NCBI GenBank assembly: GCA_018466975.1
Contig: CM031558.1
Location: forward strand, 992,001 to 1,056,000
From: Sparassis latifolia
Lineage: Eukaryota > Basidiomycota > Agaricomycetes > Polyporales > Sparassidaceae
Reading direction: 5' to 3'
DNA length: 64,000 nt
Positions 34,634 through 46,626 of the stretch are shown piece by piece. Position 1 is the stretch's first letter. The number at the start of each line of letters is the position of its first letter. Both the position numbers and the translations under genes were made by a program. The notes beneath the pieces were generated by a model. The model had not been told where the DNA came from, did no database searches, and saw only the letters and a program-made list of their open reading frames with translations.

Positions 34634-37600
34634 TCATGCATTGGTTTGTCCTTGATAACGCTTGATCAATTCTCTCAATCGTGCCTGTCCAAATGCTAGT
34701 TCCCCTTTCGCGGTATTTGGTTTCGGGTCCGAAGGCTTCAATCGTGACATTTCAGGGATAGATGTAGGAAGCTTGAGGTTGTTCCTGTCACTCAAAGGTG
34801 GAGTAGGACGGGCAAGCGAAGCCGTCGAAGAGAGCATGGGCGTAGCTAAAGATGAAGAGACAGCTGCAGGAGAAGTGCTAGCCTTGGTCATTCGACCGCG
34901 TTTCGCGGAGATATCTACAGCTGGTGCTGCTTTCGTCTCTCGTGGTCTAATAGGTGCAAGAGAAAGCTTCGCATTCGACGGAGGTTTAGGAGGTTCCGAC
35001 AGCGGTAGGCTCTTCTGAGGGAGAGGCTTCATGGTGGGTGTTTTCCCAAGGTCAAGGGTTTTAGCAAGGGAAACACCGGAATGCTTGACGACAGGCTTCG
35101 AATTGTTGTCCTGCTGCTGCGTGGCGGAGGCCCAGATAGCTGCCACAGCGGTCACTTTTCCACCCCGACCACCACGAGCGGAACGGATGTCGTATCGGAC
35201 TTCGGGATCCGGCGGCTGAAGTGGATAGGCCGCTAATCGAGGCGGTACCACTGCCACTCTCGCCAGCGGTGTCTTTGGATTCGGAGAGTCCTTTCCAGAA
35301 TTGCGAGCATTTACGTTCCCTGTAGGAATCGGTACCTGGATATTTGAACGGATCGTGCCTATCGGGAGAAACCCAGACGATCGAGGATTCGGAGCAGCAG
35401 ATACATCTGGACTGGCAGCGTCTGGAGAAACATTTTTTGATAGATCCTGCAATGCCTCAGCGTCACCTTCGGAACGATCGCCATCCTGCGCAGGGAGCAC
35501 TGTTTCCAGGCTGGTAGGAGGTGACGTCGCCTGAGGAAAAACATCTGGCTCAATGCTTCCCAACCAAGCAGCCACTCTTCCCTGGGCTGCCTTTCTAAGT
35601 CGGTAAAATTCATCGTCTTTGCTGTGGTTTGCACGCTCCCCGCCATGTTTCCTTGATCCGCCGTCCTTGTTGCTCCCTTGAATTTCGGCTTTCTTCGACT
35701 CCGATTTCGCGTCTTCACCGATCTCACGTCGGTGAATGGGTTCTTCGCGCTTAAGCGTCCGGGGCTCTGACCCAAGGGCAGGAAGCGTAAGGCTAGAGAT
35801 CGCTGAATCGACAGCGGGATCTTGCTGATCCGTAGAGCGGGGTATGGAGATAGGTAGCACTGAGCGCACGTCTGCGTAATGCGCTGCTTTCTCAATCTTC
35901 CGTGTGCCCACTTCGGCGAGTAATTTCGCTTCCAAAGCATCTAGCCCACTTACTCCTCCAATGAGATCCAAGCCTCCGGCATGAGCACTATTGACGCAGG
36001 GGACTTTGAGAGATGTAACTGCAGCCAAGGTAGGCGTAGGCGGAGTCGGTGTCTCTTCCGGGAAGAGCGAGTCCAACTTTGTCCGCACCTGAGCGACACC
36101 GTCCTTATCCGTTGAGACGGGCGGACTGGGCAGCGTCTTGTCTCGATCAGCGATATTCTCGTGACCTGTACAATTGTTGGGCCCTAAGTCGAGCTCCGCG
36201 CCCGACACCGACATGTCCGCATTGTGGCTGTCCACTCGAGCAGCAATGCGCTCTAGGTTCTCGATGTGTGTGACTTGCGCGACTGGATCGACAGAAAATG
36301 AATGTTTAGGCGAGAGCATCGGACGTGGAGAAACAACCAAACCCTGGGCACAGGCAGGCGATGTAGGGAGATCCAAGGGTGGAGGCTGTAGGCGTGGTCG
36401 ACTATGTGGAGACGATGATGGGCTGTAGCTCGAATAGGCTTTCAACGTGAGACGCTCCACAGGAAGTGACAACGTCGGTGGAGTTGGAGGTGTATGCGGG
36501 TCGGACGATACAGGTATGGCAAAGCGATGTGAAGGCGGGGAGGCTGAGCGGTGTCTGGACGACATGCGGAGATGGAGAGTAATGCGTGATGCGCGCTCGC
36601 CCTTGCCCTCTTCGCGCTCCGCAATGGGCTGGTTTAATGACAGGGAAGGCAGTGGCTGCTGCACGTAAGACGTAGGTAATCCGTAGAGTGGTTGCGACGG
36701 GATTGGCTCGGCACTGGTAGGACGTAGGGGTGGAATGTAAGACATGACAGGGTCCGAGTGATAATACGGATATGACACGGGCGGAGGTGAAAAAGGTCCT
36801 GCGGATGGTGGGGGCAGCCAGACCTGACCTTGATGCAGGTATGGTAGCGCGAAGGGTGACGTGGGAGGTGAGGGATATGAGCTGATAGGATACTGCTGGT
36901 ATGATGCAGGCGATGTGGACGGCTGGCATAGCGTTAAGGGCATAGGATCATATATCAGTCCGTTGTAAGGCTGGGGTGAAACAGAGTACGGATCTGGGAA
37001 TGGTACTGTGGACAAGGCCAAAGGATGCAAGATCATGACAGGAAGGTCCAGACGGACGTCTTTGCTGATTGATTAAATCCTACATCAACGCGACCCCGAA
37101 GATTTGAGGAATGCACAAAAAGCGCACCTTCCGATGCCCATGCTAAGCTTTACACTGACAATGCATCGTACTTCGAAGAGCGGTTCTGTCGTACTGTCAC
37201 TTTCATCGTTGCCTCTGCGTTTCCCTCCTTTCACTCCTCTAGCAGCCTTGGGTACGTCGACAACGAGATTAGCCACACCTTCTGCACCAGCTTGAATAAT
37301 ATATTCCGCGCCACGAAAAGAGACTGACGTCAAGGTGTCAGATATCTGTAAAAGTTGCTTCTGCGATGAAGCCAAACTGGACAGATGTAGCTGTCGGGTA
37401 AGGGAAACTGCAAGCCCGGTATTCTACGCAAGGGTTAAGCCCAGGATTGGACAAATTTCATCTTGGGAAACTGACCTTCTTCGCAGAGTGATTCTTCACC
37501 TGTAACTCGATGCACGCTGGCTGGCCAGCAACCATGAACCCACCAACTACCTTCCCTTGAACCCAAATCTTCCCGTTTTCGCCCACTATCAAACCTTCCG

Positions 37601-38201
37601 GTACAGTCATTCTCGAGTGATCTTTTTCAAAGCATTCTACCACATCTACGAGTTTCTTATCCATTACGAAGCTCTTCTGTCCCTTCCAGGCGACGGATAC
37701 ACTTGCCCTTATCTCGTAGCGAACGTTTGCCAGGCTAGATCCAAAATTAATCGAGGATGGTGAAGATTCTGGAAGTGAGAACTGAAAGAGGAATGTCGTC
37801 ACACCGCGACGGGCAGGGTAGTGATGGCAAGGAAGTGGAGGATCACCTGGGGTAGGATGTGGGTGCACGGCATTGGAAGGCGGGAGTCCTGGGCCCTGAA
37901 AGAGACGCCTGGGATGCAAGAACGTTGAAGTGGCGGAATGATCCCGAGAAGTGAGCTCTGTCGAAAACATGAATTCCAACGTTAACTTTGCTGGCCATAG
38001 GTATGACAGACCTTCAATAGCAAACAACTCTGCCATTATTACGCCAATACCTAACCCTTTGTCTGCTTTACATTCCACCTCCATTTTCCCAGTAATAGTA
38101 CTTCCTGCGACGAATAGTGGCTCGGCCAGCTTCAACGACACCCTCACCTTCGGGTGGTAGGGAGAGGCATTCATTGGATCTAGCCTGGTCTGCAATGCCA
38201 T
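34634..38201 (-). CDS. Arrestin-domain protein with about 800-residue disordered tail
   Basis: Exons 38201-37476, 37423-37128 and 37064-34634 join in frame to 1150 residues. The first about 345 residues form arrestin N and C lobes: KVRVSLKLAEPLFVAGSTIT, GKMEVECKADKGLGIGVIMA, RRGVTTFLFQFSLPESSPSS, NVRYEIRASVSVAWKGQKSF, then VQGKVVGGFMVAGQPACIEL and NTGLAVSLTRQLHL. Fungal alpha-arrestins are adaptors that bring HECT ubiquitin ligases to plasma-membrane transporters. The remaining about 800 residues are rich in Pro, Ser and Thr with little predicted fold. The very end is basic and helical (FGQARLRELIKRYQG). I find no PPxY motif in the tail, although Pro-rich Tyr segments occur. Start could also be at 38264. 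Nothing suggests a broken frame. Confidence 0.8.
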
Positions 38202-38835
38202 GGCTGGTACGATGATAACGCGCTGCCACAGAGACCCAAACAGTAGACAGGTGGCTTCGTACACAGACCCTCGGACAAGATGAGGAGATCAATTCTGAGA
38301 CCGTTAATCAGACAATCCGAGAGCAGCATGCGTGCAACGGTTGGTGAGAATTATGTAAACATGGCCAGGAAATATTCAGCAAGGATGGACGTGGCGTCGG
38401 ATGCGATTGAGAATGAGATGGTGAGTAGCTTGCTGCTCAGGATTGCCCTCATTTGGACTTACATGCCATAAATATAGTAACTCTCGAAACTCAGAAGCTC
38501 AAATGAAAGCTACGATGAATTATTTTGGGCGACAGTCTACTGTACTACTACGTGCTGTAACTAGCTTGCAAGCTACACAACTCGATACAAGCTCGGCATC
38601 GTTGCCTCTCGCGATCGAGTTGTACAAGCGCTAATCCGAACCCACAGTGGTAACGATAACAGGACAATATCTCCCTTGGCTTGCCATTCTTTGCAGTATT
38701 CTCTGCCTTGGTACGCACTTCAAATTGCAGAACCTACCCTGGCTACCAAATCGTCTCTACGCTGGGCTCTGTTTCGAGGTTGTTGTTCTGTGTTCGCCCT
38801 CCGATTCCTTTTCGTGCACTACTCCTCGTACCTAA
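38202..38835. promoter_or_regulatory. Divergent intergenic region, arrestin / TPR genes
   Basis: These 634 bp separate two divergent start codons. Short open frames exist but none is recognisable; nothing else seen. Confidence 0.35.
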
Positions 38836-40836
38836 ATGCCCGCGAAGTACTCACACGTAAAGAAGCGACCAGCTGGACAATCTAAGAAAGCTGGAAGCAA
38901 CCACAGCAATGGAAGTAACAACCACGCTCACCATAAGGACCACCGGAATCCCAATCCCCACCTCGATCGGCACATTGATCTCAGCATTACACAGGCAGTG
39001 ACAGCCGTGTCGCAACTCGAGCGCGCGATTGCCCGCATTCTGCTAATTCGTTTCAAGCAGGACATGGCGCGATTGTTCTCTACACACCTCTACTATGTCG
39101 CGCTTCTGCATCTCCCCACGTTCGTAATGCGATGTGTCACCGTATGCGGACCTGGCTGGGTGGCCGCGAACGCGGACTGTGACGAGATTAAAGACTTCTT
39201 CCGTGCAGCGATTGGCATGGACCTGAGACAAGCCGGCGAACGGGTTGCTACGAAGAGCGTCCTTTGGTCGTATACTGCTTTGCGACATTTTGTACGTCTT
39301 TTATTCGGAGCGGGATAAAGGTTGGCATTTCAATATATCGCAGGCCATGTCTCACAATGTCTCCATCTGCCGGAAACGTGGTCTGCATTCGCTGCAACTG
39401 CTTCCGCATTACTCTGCCCTGAAAGCTCATCTCGACACTCTTGAGGCCATGCTAGCACCTGCATTCGCCAAGCCACCCCATCTAGGTTCACTGTCTGAGG
39501 GACTTCGCGCTCTGGAAGATGCGTGTGGAGCCAAATATACCAAAGACGCGGAATGGCGCACAAAGCTGCGCGTGGGGTACGAGCGCGTCTGCACCACTCT
39601 TTGGCGCGTTGCTGGCGAGTTTGACGTGCGCGGATACGGCCTTGTCCTACGCGAGAAGTTGACGAACAAGTGGTGTGACTGCGGGTGTTCGACGGATCAT
39701 CTTAGTGAAGTGTGTGAAAAGACAGTGCGTGAAGACGAGGAAGAGAGTGGAGTGCGGCCGGGAAAGGAAAGAGAATGGGACGGACGTGGTGCGCTTGTTT
39801 TGTCGCCGACTTTACGTCGCGCATTCCTCAAATGCTCTTCATAGGAAGCGGTGTGTATGGCTGGGAAACAGAAGAAGAAGAAGATATTTGGGAGATTGAC
39901 TTCGACTTCATCGGCCTGGTATCGGAGGATAATGACGACGAGGGCCTCGATCCTGACATGACTATCAACGGGCTCATGGAATGGCGATATCTTAGGGCTG
40001 AACGCGAGAAAGAGCAGGTCGAGAACTCATTGTCTATGACTCATCAACTTTGTACTCACGCCGTTCATGATGCTCGGTATCTACAGGGAAACACGGCTTT
40101 CAAGAGGGGTCATTACGTGGAAGCCATAGAACATTACAAAGCAGCACATCGAATCGAGCCCGAGATGTCGCATTATCAGTTGAACCTCGCGGCTGCGCAC
40201 CTGAAGCAACAAAAGTACGTGACCAGTACTCGCTCTGTTGCCTTCGTGCTAGCAGCTCATGCTACGACATCAGCTACGTAGCTGCAGAACGCGCCTGTGA
40301 TACTGCGCTCGGTCAGCATATGAGCCTGAAGGGGCATTGGCGCCGAGCACAAGCGCGAAAAGCCCAAGGTCGCACTGAGGATGCCATCAAGGGTATGCAT
40401 GCTCGGGCACCATGAAATTAGCTTTTTAGACTCACGTCTACCTGTAGATCTACGGGCTGTGCTCAAAATCCAACCCACAAATGCTGAAGGGTTGGCAGAG
40501 TTGACAGTATTGTCACCGGCCGATGCGCCTGTCTCTTCCCCTTCATTTTCTTTGTCGAAATCCGCCTTTTCATCCACCGAGTCGTCTTCATCCCGTTCTC
40601 AACCTGCTGGATCGACCGCAGCTACGAATCTTTGCAAGCCGTTGCCCTTCCCGCGAACAGACGTAGATAATCGCAAGTTGAAGATCTTCACCCTTCCGTT
40701 GACAGTGGACGTACCTATTGATTTCATTCCATTTCTCAATGCCAAGATGCCGCCTCTATCCTCTTCCAAACTGACTACAGAGTCATTCGTATATCCTAAC
40801 TGGGAACGCTACGTTGTGCAGAGGGTATTGGACTAA
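38836..40836 (+). CDS. TPR-repeat protein of unknown function
   Basis: Begins MPAKYSHVKKRPAGQSKKAGSN, a basic Asn/His-rich tail. Exons 38836-39291, 39344-39788 and 39845-40214 join in frame, and two more follow. An N-terminal helical domain of about 200 residues carries WVAANADCDEIKDFFRAAIG and a Cys/His cluster (KWCDCGCSTDHLSEVC) that might bind metal. After an acidic stretch, TPR units appear: DARYLQGNTAFKRGHYVEAI, YKAAHRIEPEMSHYQLNLAA, AERACDTALGQHMSLKGHWR and RTEDAIKDLRAVLKIQPTNA. The spacing is like that of Hsp70/Hsp90 co-chaperones. The C-terminal part has a Ser-rich linker and a short conserved-looking domain ending VYPNWERYVVQRVLD. I do not recognise the specific family. Confidence 0.75.
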
Positions 40837-41307
40837 ATGTGAGCGTGCTTACCAGTCTGTATGGGCATCTTCATTTTATGCATACCTTCCGTCTGGAGCC
40901 TGTACTACTTTTGCATCGAGTGGTTCTAGGTACCGTCATATCGTGCTTCTTCGTGGAAGTGCATGTATTTGTCTTCTAGCACTCTATTTTCGTAAGTTAT
41001 GGGCGCCGCCGCTGCAGATTTCTTCAGCATTTGTACTCTTTGGTAGACTTGAAGCAATCTTGAAGCATCTTAGATTGTGTCTTGAGCGTCTTGAATCACA
41101 TCTGAAGTATATTGTTCCAAGACCAGCGGTCTTATTTAAAGAGAACGGACCTCATTACTTTGAGACGACCGTCTTGCGTCCTTATCCATCTTATTGTGTT
41201 GATTAAGACAAATGAGACCGAAATAAGACGGGTGGAGTTCTCCTGATTGAGTCACTGTTGGGATTTCGAAGGTGAATCTTCCGTACGCGTAGCTTGAGGT
41301 TGGGACA
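40837..41307. other. Convergent intergenic region, TPR / RNase H2 genes
   Basis: Both genes end here. The stretch contains loosely repeated CTTGAAG/TCTTGA words around 41040-41105, and an inverted CCGTCTT/AAGACGG pair near 41170-41232 that could lie in the 3' UTRs. No gene. Confidence 0.35.
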
Positions 41308-42530
41308 TTATAACGCGCCAACGCTCTTGATACTGAGTTCCCTCGCGACGAAGCAGCGATCCTTGTCTCGCCCCGTCGCACTCTCAAAGGCTGTCACCAG
41401 CGATGCTTGGCCGTCGTCAGTCCTGCAACATGTGGGGAAGGTCAGTATGTTACATATTAATCGAGTGGAAGCACTGACCACTCAACAGTATGTGCATCCT
41501 TGTCCAGGACGACCTTGATAGTGGTCCAGGAGAAACGGACGAGCGAGGGAAAGCCGAACGTGCGATCAAGCGAGCTCTTGATCCATGCCTGCGTCTTGGG
41601 ATCTAGAGGTCGCACAAATGACGGACATCCACCGATGATGGTCGCACAATCTTACCAGAGGGATACCCGCTTCCGAGCTCTTCGGTCCATCGCGATTCAG
41701 CTCCCTTCGTAGCGCCGTCTCCGTTCTGGCTTAATGGTTGAAGCTCCTCGAACACCCAACCTTCGATCCAAGCGTCGCGTGTCACTTTCGCCGCGACACT
41801 CGCCGCGCCGACGATCTTGAATTTTGAATCCGCCTTCGCGGTGACCGTGAAGTTGATGCCAGGGAACTGGGAGGTCAGATATGCTTCGTACTGCTTGGTC
41901 GGGCCGAGCGCATCCACAAACACCTAGAGTCAGTCAGCATACCATGGATAGGATGCTAGACTGCATCAAGACGCGCCTCCGATAGGTGGATGCCGCGTTG
42001 CAAGACTTCCCGGATGAGGAGGATGGTAGCTTGTTCAGACTGGCGGTTGAGGTTGGTTGGAGGGCGGCGGAGCATGCCACCAGAAATTGCTTGCGGACTA
42101 GCTCACGGACATTAGTCCCATCTCACTAGGACAAACAGTGTGCGCACCTCAGGACCCGGACTGACCAGCCGAGGTTCGATGCGTCCGAGCACAACGTTCC
42201 CAAGAGTGACAACCGTGTGCTCGCTGTCAGTGCCTTCGAGTCTATATGGTGAAGAGACATGAGATGGTAAAGCTGGGAGTATAACGGCGTACCCGCGAAT
42301 CCAAGTCCATCCAGCTCATCCTGGTAGGAAGCAGGGCAGTATGCTACCCCATAGACGAGCGGACCCAAGACTGGTCCTCTTCCGGCTTCATCGACGCCCA
42401 GAATATAAGGTCCCGCAGCGGTTGGGGTTGGTGAGTGATAGGTGTACGAAGCCGTGAGCGGGGATGATGGGTCTGTGATGCACGGAATGCTAGTTAGGCC
42501 TGATGCTTGCTTGCCCGTGTTGCCAGACAT
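41308..42530 (-). CDS. RNH201: Ribonuclease H2 catalytic subunit A
   Basis: This nuclear enzyme cleaves RNA in RNA-DNA hybrids and excises misincorporated ribonucleotides. ATG at 42530 ([11 protein letters not shown]). Motifs: [20 protein letters not shown] with the first Asp-Glu pair, [58 protein letters not shown] with the third acidic residue, [20 protein letters not shown] and KVTRD with the last Asp. The C-terminal segment GYPSGK...PKTQAW...FSWTT...AHTVEW and an Arg/Lys-rich end stop at 41308. All four catalytic acids are visible. To keep SE-VFVDALG in frame, the intron at 41924-41976 must use a GC donor (GCGCGT), an AG acceptor being present. Confidence 0.9.
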
Positions 42531-42834
42531 GTTGGGCCAATACTTGCTTGATAGCGGCTTCAGCTTGAATTGTATGTCTGGGAGTGGGGAGGAGAAACTG
42601 CGGTAGCGACGCGTCGACGCGTCGACTTTTCCGCGTAACAAATTGGCTTCTAACTGGACTAAAGTACTAACGTCCATAACAAACTTGAATATCAAGTGGT
42701 GGCTAAGGCTTGCGATCCGTTAGCTGCTTGATCCGATCCTTGAACTATAAACATCTTTCACCCGTCCGCCATCTGCCCAAAGTCAGTTCCCGACTCCTCA
42801 AGAAGACGTGCGACATGGCTAGACTGACTAGGAT
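42531..42834. promoter_or_regulatory. Shared divergent promoter of RNase H2A and CK2 beta genes
   Basis: These 304 bp lie between divergent starts. A GACGCGTCGACGCGTCGAC run at 42610-42628 on the plus strand is a tandem, partly palindromic CGACGCGT motif (MCB-like ACGCGT boxes) about 80-100 bp upstream of the RNase H2A ATG. That would fit cell-cycle control of a replication gene. Confidence 0.5.
42610..42628. promoter_or_regulatory. Tandem ACGCGT (MCB-type) elements
   Basis: The sequence GACGCGTCGACGCGTCGAC holds two ACGCGT boxes. ACGCGT is the MluI cell-cycle box bound by MBF-type factors in ascomycete yeasts and drives G1/S genes. The position in the promoter of a DNA-replication/repair nuclease supports a regulatory role; use of the box in this fungus is inference. 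Confidence 0.55.
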
Positions 42835-43936
42835 ATGTTTCGCCGTATAGTGGAAGATATCTCAACCGGGTCAGATTCAGATTACTCCAAGTGAGTTCCA
42901 CTCGCCTTTCGTTAAGTCCTTACTCACTATGCAGCAGTTCGGTACAGTGGTTTTCCCCATGTCCGCCACGCTGCATTGACCGCGTTTTGCAGTGGATATC
43001 ATGGTTCTTGTCGTCCAAAGGCAACGAATACTTCTGCGAAGTGGAGGAGGATTACATTCTCGACCGATTCAACCTCACAGGCCTTAACACCGAGGTTCAA
43101 CACTATTCCCAAGCACTGGATCTCATCACAGATAACCTCGGTTTGTTGTTGTTATCGGCAGATCGTTATGTTATGCGACTAACGTTTTCTTAGATGACGA
43201 GATTCAGGACGAGTTCAGAGGTACCCTCGACGTACAAGCGCGTCTCCTGTATGGAATGATTCATGCGAGGTGGATTGTGACAGCTCGTGGTCTAGCTAAG
43301 ATGGTAAATGTCAATTCCTTCCCCGCTTTTCTGCTCTGTAACATGCTTGACCTGTCTACTTCAGCTCGACAAATACAAGAAGGCAGATTTCGGTCGTTGC
43401 CCGCGCGTGCTTTGCCAGTCACAACCACTGCTTCCAGTAGGACTGACTGACATTCCGTATGAGAAATCTGTAAAGCTGTACTGTGGCCGATGCGAAGATA
43501 TCTACTCACCAAAGTCCTCGCGTCATGGTTCAATTGACGGGGCGTACTTTGGCACCTCCTTCCCCCATCTACTCTTCCTTGTCTATCCCAGTCTAATACC
43601 TCCGAAGAGTGGCCCCGTCGATTTCGCGCCAGCCATGCGTGCGGGGGGTGATGTTGAAGGGAACAGAAGAAGCAGGCGAATGCGCGAAGAGCAGGAGCCT
43701 CCTGTGGAGTGTGTAGGGGCAGATTTCAGCACGGCGAGTGCCGCTCTCAAGGCAGACCGTTATCGACCTAGGATTTTTGGATTTCAAGTAAACGAGATCG
43801 CGAAGTTGCAGAGATGGCAAGAAGCGGTGAGAGATAGGTGAGTCTCTCGCGCTGCTACTATGGTAATTGCGCGGTTGCTCAATTTTTCATGTGCAGACAG
43901 ATTGCCCGACTTGAAGACTTGGAGGAAAACGTGTGA
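42835..43936 (+). CDS. CKB1: Casein kinase 2 regulatory (beta) subunit
   Basis: This subunit dimerises through a zinc ribbon and assembles the CK2 tetramer. Exon 1 (42835-42890) encodes [18 protein letters not shown], the acidic N-terminus. Downstream come [67 protein letters not shown], then CPRVLC ... YCGRC (the four zinc Cys), [21 protein letters not shown] and [20 protein letters not shown], ending RLEDLEENV at 43936. Exon 1 ends in phase 2 and the next clear exon starts in phase 0 at 42993, so a single intron cannot join them. A microexon of 1 mod 3 nt must lie between, or the annotation there is wrong. The family has K-Y at this position. Otherwise intact. Confidence 0.88.
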
Positions 43937-44701
43937 TATCACTCACTGTACCCTTGATGTCTCTGTATAGAGGTCCTCGTCCTTCTATTGACCTTTTACC
44001 ATCAATCTGCATACGTTACATCGCTCTCCGGTGGTCCCCTTTCCTCAGAATGCGAGAACTTCACGCGTCGCCCTCATGTGCCCAGAATGCAGGGCCAGGA
44101 AACCCCGACTGAATCGTTTCTCACCTGGTGCACGACATATCAATTAGAGCCTGCACTGGTGCACAAGTTTCGTGACTCGGCATCGCTGGAACAACGCAAA
44201 AGTACGCACAGCATACTACAAATATATCCATGCATTAGTCACAGTCATTATACCAGTGTAAGTATACAGTCTGACCCATCACACTACACGGGAGATGGAA
44301 TTAGGATTGGTACAGTACATCACTGGGTCCACGAAAGAACGGAAAATGGAAGGCCGCAGATGAGCCACCAAGTGAAACTGTCACTGGTGGTCCAACAAGC
44401 AAGTCAAGGCTGAGAGCACACAAAGAAGCCATGACAGGAAGATTGCAAGCATGGTTGGGATGCTGGCTGCATGTCATTGAATGTGGCGCAGATGAGGTCC
44501 GAACGAGGAGGAAAGCCATCCTCTTCTTGCCCAGCTCATATTCGCACAGATCACCACCTGCACTCCTACTCCGAAGGTTTTCAGACAAGTTATGCAAAGT
44601 TGCAAAAACAATTCAAAGCATACCGACAGCAAACTACAGCATGAGTACAGAGCAAGATCATAAGGTATCTCAAAGAATCCTAAACAAAGTACAACATCGG
44701 G
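43937..44701. other. Convergent intergenic region, CK2 beta / FAD monooxygenase
   Basis: Both genes end here. Two open frames (43988-44413 and 44431-44733, +) are present but have no recognisable content, and both lie between two 3' ends. I treat the region as non-coding. Confidence 0.4.
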
Positions 44702-46626
44702 TTATAGCACCCGTGAAAGAACATCTATGCTGACCTGGATGGCAATTGTACCATCAACAGTGCTGGACATCATCTCATACCTCTCATGAGACTTTGCCTG
44801 CAAGCGCCCCCACTTCATCCACCAACTATCTGCTTCATCCTCACAGTCATAGCCGAATGTTGCACGGAGCTCATCCCATTCTGAGCTATCTTTGAGGTTG
44901 TCAAGCACAGGATTCCCAGACTTGTATTTTTCTCGCATGGCCTGATCACGAGCTTGTTGTGCTTCACCATCCTCCAGGAGTGAAAACAACACATTCCTCA
45001 TGGCACCCACACGAAGATGTAGAATACGTGGTCTCCGGAGACCCTGGAATGCATGGAGGAAGCTTGCAATCTCATTCTTGCTTCTCAAATGTGAGAAGAG
45101 TTTGGCAAGTACAGCTGCATCTTCAATGCCCATAGCACCACGTTGAATAGAACCAGGCTTACTCCAAGTTAGTTCACAGCAACAGCAAGGACTAAAATTG
45201 GCTCACCGGAAAGGGATGTGCAGCCTGACCAATAACCACCAGCCTTCCATCCTTGTGCACCCAGCCCTCAGAATAGGTGTAATCCCTGATGGGTATGTGC
45301 ACTGCAGGACCTGCATATTGTGCTATTTTTGCTAGCCTGTGTTCTTCTGTCAAGACTCTGCAGATAAGTAGCCATAAATATAGATCCACACCTAGGTTCA
45401 CAGTCTATCATCAAGTTGCTAAGGTCACTAGATGGCAGATCTCCATACTCTCCTTGAGTTGCATTATCATGTGAGTAATAATGTAATGAGAATTGTCCAT
45501 GACCCTGTCAACAGGTCAGTCTCACAGGATTACCGTGAAGATACTAAGCATACTATAGGGTAACTGATAACAAATCGTTGACTTCCAAATGCAACAAACA
45601 CAATGTGCTAGTGAGAAGCGCAAGTGTCAGTATTGGTACTTAGTCAAGAAAGCACTTATAACCATACATCATGGGCCTCATTGAAATCTTGAGATACATG
45701 CTCTGCAGAAACAGTTGCACTGAGATGGACCACATCAATTGGAAGGCACCAGGTACACATAATGGGAGAATACCCACGCATACATAGATATTCCAATAGG
45801 AACACCATGATCTCTTGTGCCCATGACTGCTTTGCGGCATGTTCCCCTGGGACCATCCGCGCCAATTATTACGTCGGCTGTCAAGACTTCACCAGAGGCT
45901 AACATGACTTCACTCTTTGTACCATCAACTTGTGCAACAATTGCACCATGACGGACAGTTGCACCTCCAGCAACTGCGGCATCATAAAGAACTCTGTGCA
46001 GCTTGTAATGCTGGCCCAAATATTACCTCATGTGCAAGAAGCAAACAACTGATGGACTCACCGGAAGGACCATGACGTCTCCGCGAGACTCCTTCAGCAC
46101 ATTGTCATCCCAGATCTGTGTACCAAGAAATTCCCCTGAGTCATCTGAAAAATTATAAACTACTGTCAGGATGTTATAGAATAGTAAGACAGCTTACATT
46201 TCGTGAGCAGCATTGTGTGCGAGAATAATCCGCATCCTGCAAGCCGGTCCTTCAAGCCCCAGTGAAACAAGACCTTTGACATGTTTGGTGGCATGTGGAA
46301 TCCAGTCTCCCCTGTCTGATAGCGGGATTCATACGTTATCTAGAATAGGTTTCGATCCCCTTACATTTTTCATGCCATCTTCTCTTTCGAGCACCACGAC
46401 GCGATGTCCCGCCCGGGTGAGCGCGATGGCACAAGCAAGCCCAGAGAGGCCTACGGGAGTTCGGAAGCATGACTTCTTGTAGACTTAGAAAAGAATGGAC
46501 GCCGCTCACCCCCTCCGACAATGAGAAAGTCTATTGCCAGATGCGCTCTGGCAGTAGATATTTGCTGAGAATTGTTCGTAAATCTCTCAAAGATTCCACT
46601 GAAAGTTGAATCACCTCTTCGCTCAT
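44702..46626 (-). CDS. FAD-dependent monooxygenase (salicylate hydroxylase-like)
   Basis: This is a group A flavoprotein hydroxylase. Start at 46626: exon 1 is MSEE and splicing to QISTARAHLAIDFLIVGGG gives the dinucleotide-binding fold, continuing GLSGLACAIALTRAGHRVVV LERE. Later blocks are HRVLYDAAVAGGATVRHGAI, VLTADVIIGADGPRGTCRKA (the DG motif) and GWVHKDGRLVVIGQAAHPF, where the family normally has GDAAHP. After an intron comes GSIQRGAMGIEDAAVLAKLF, a helical region, and a stop at 44702. About eight short introns. The Asp to Gln change in the GD motif is directly visible and may weaken FAD binding. The last codons (VSIDVLSRVL) could be replaced by a small spliced exon. Confidence 0.82.

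Noticed and set aside
43988..44733. Two open frames between the convergent CK2 beta and FAD monooxygenase genes
   Set aside because: No similarity to known families and positioned where two 3' UTRs are expected.
6288..46626. Secondary-metabolite gene cluster (P450, MFS, OPT, FAD monooxygenase)
   Set aside because: These genes are 10-40 kb apart, separated by housekeeping genes, with no synthase or cluster regulator.
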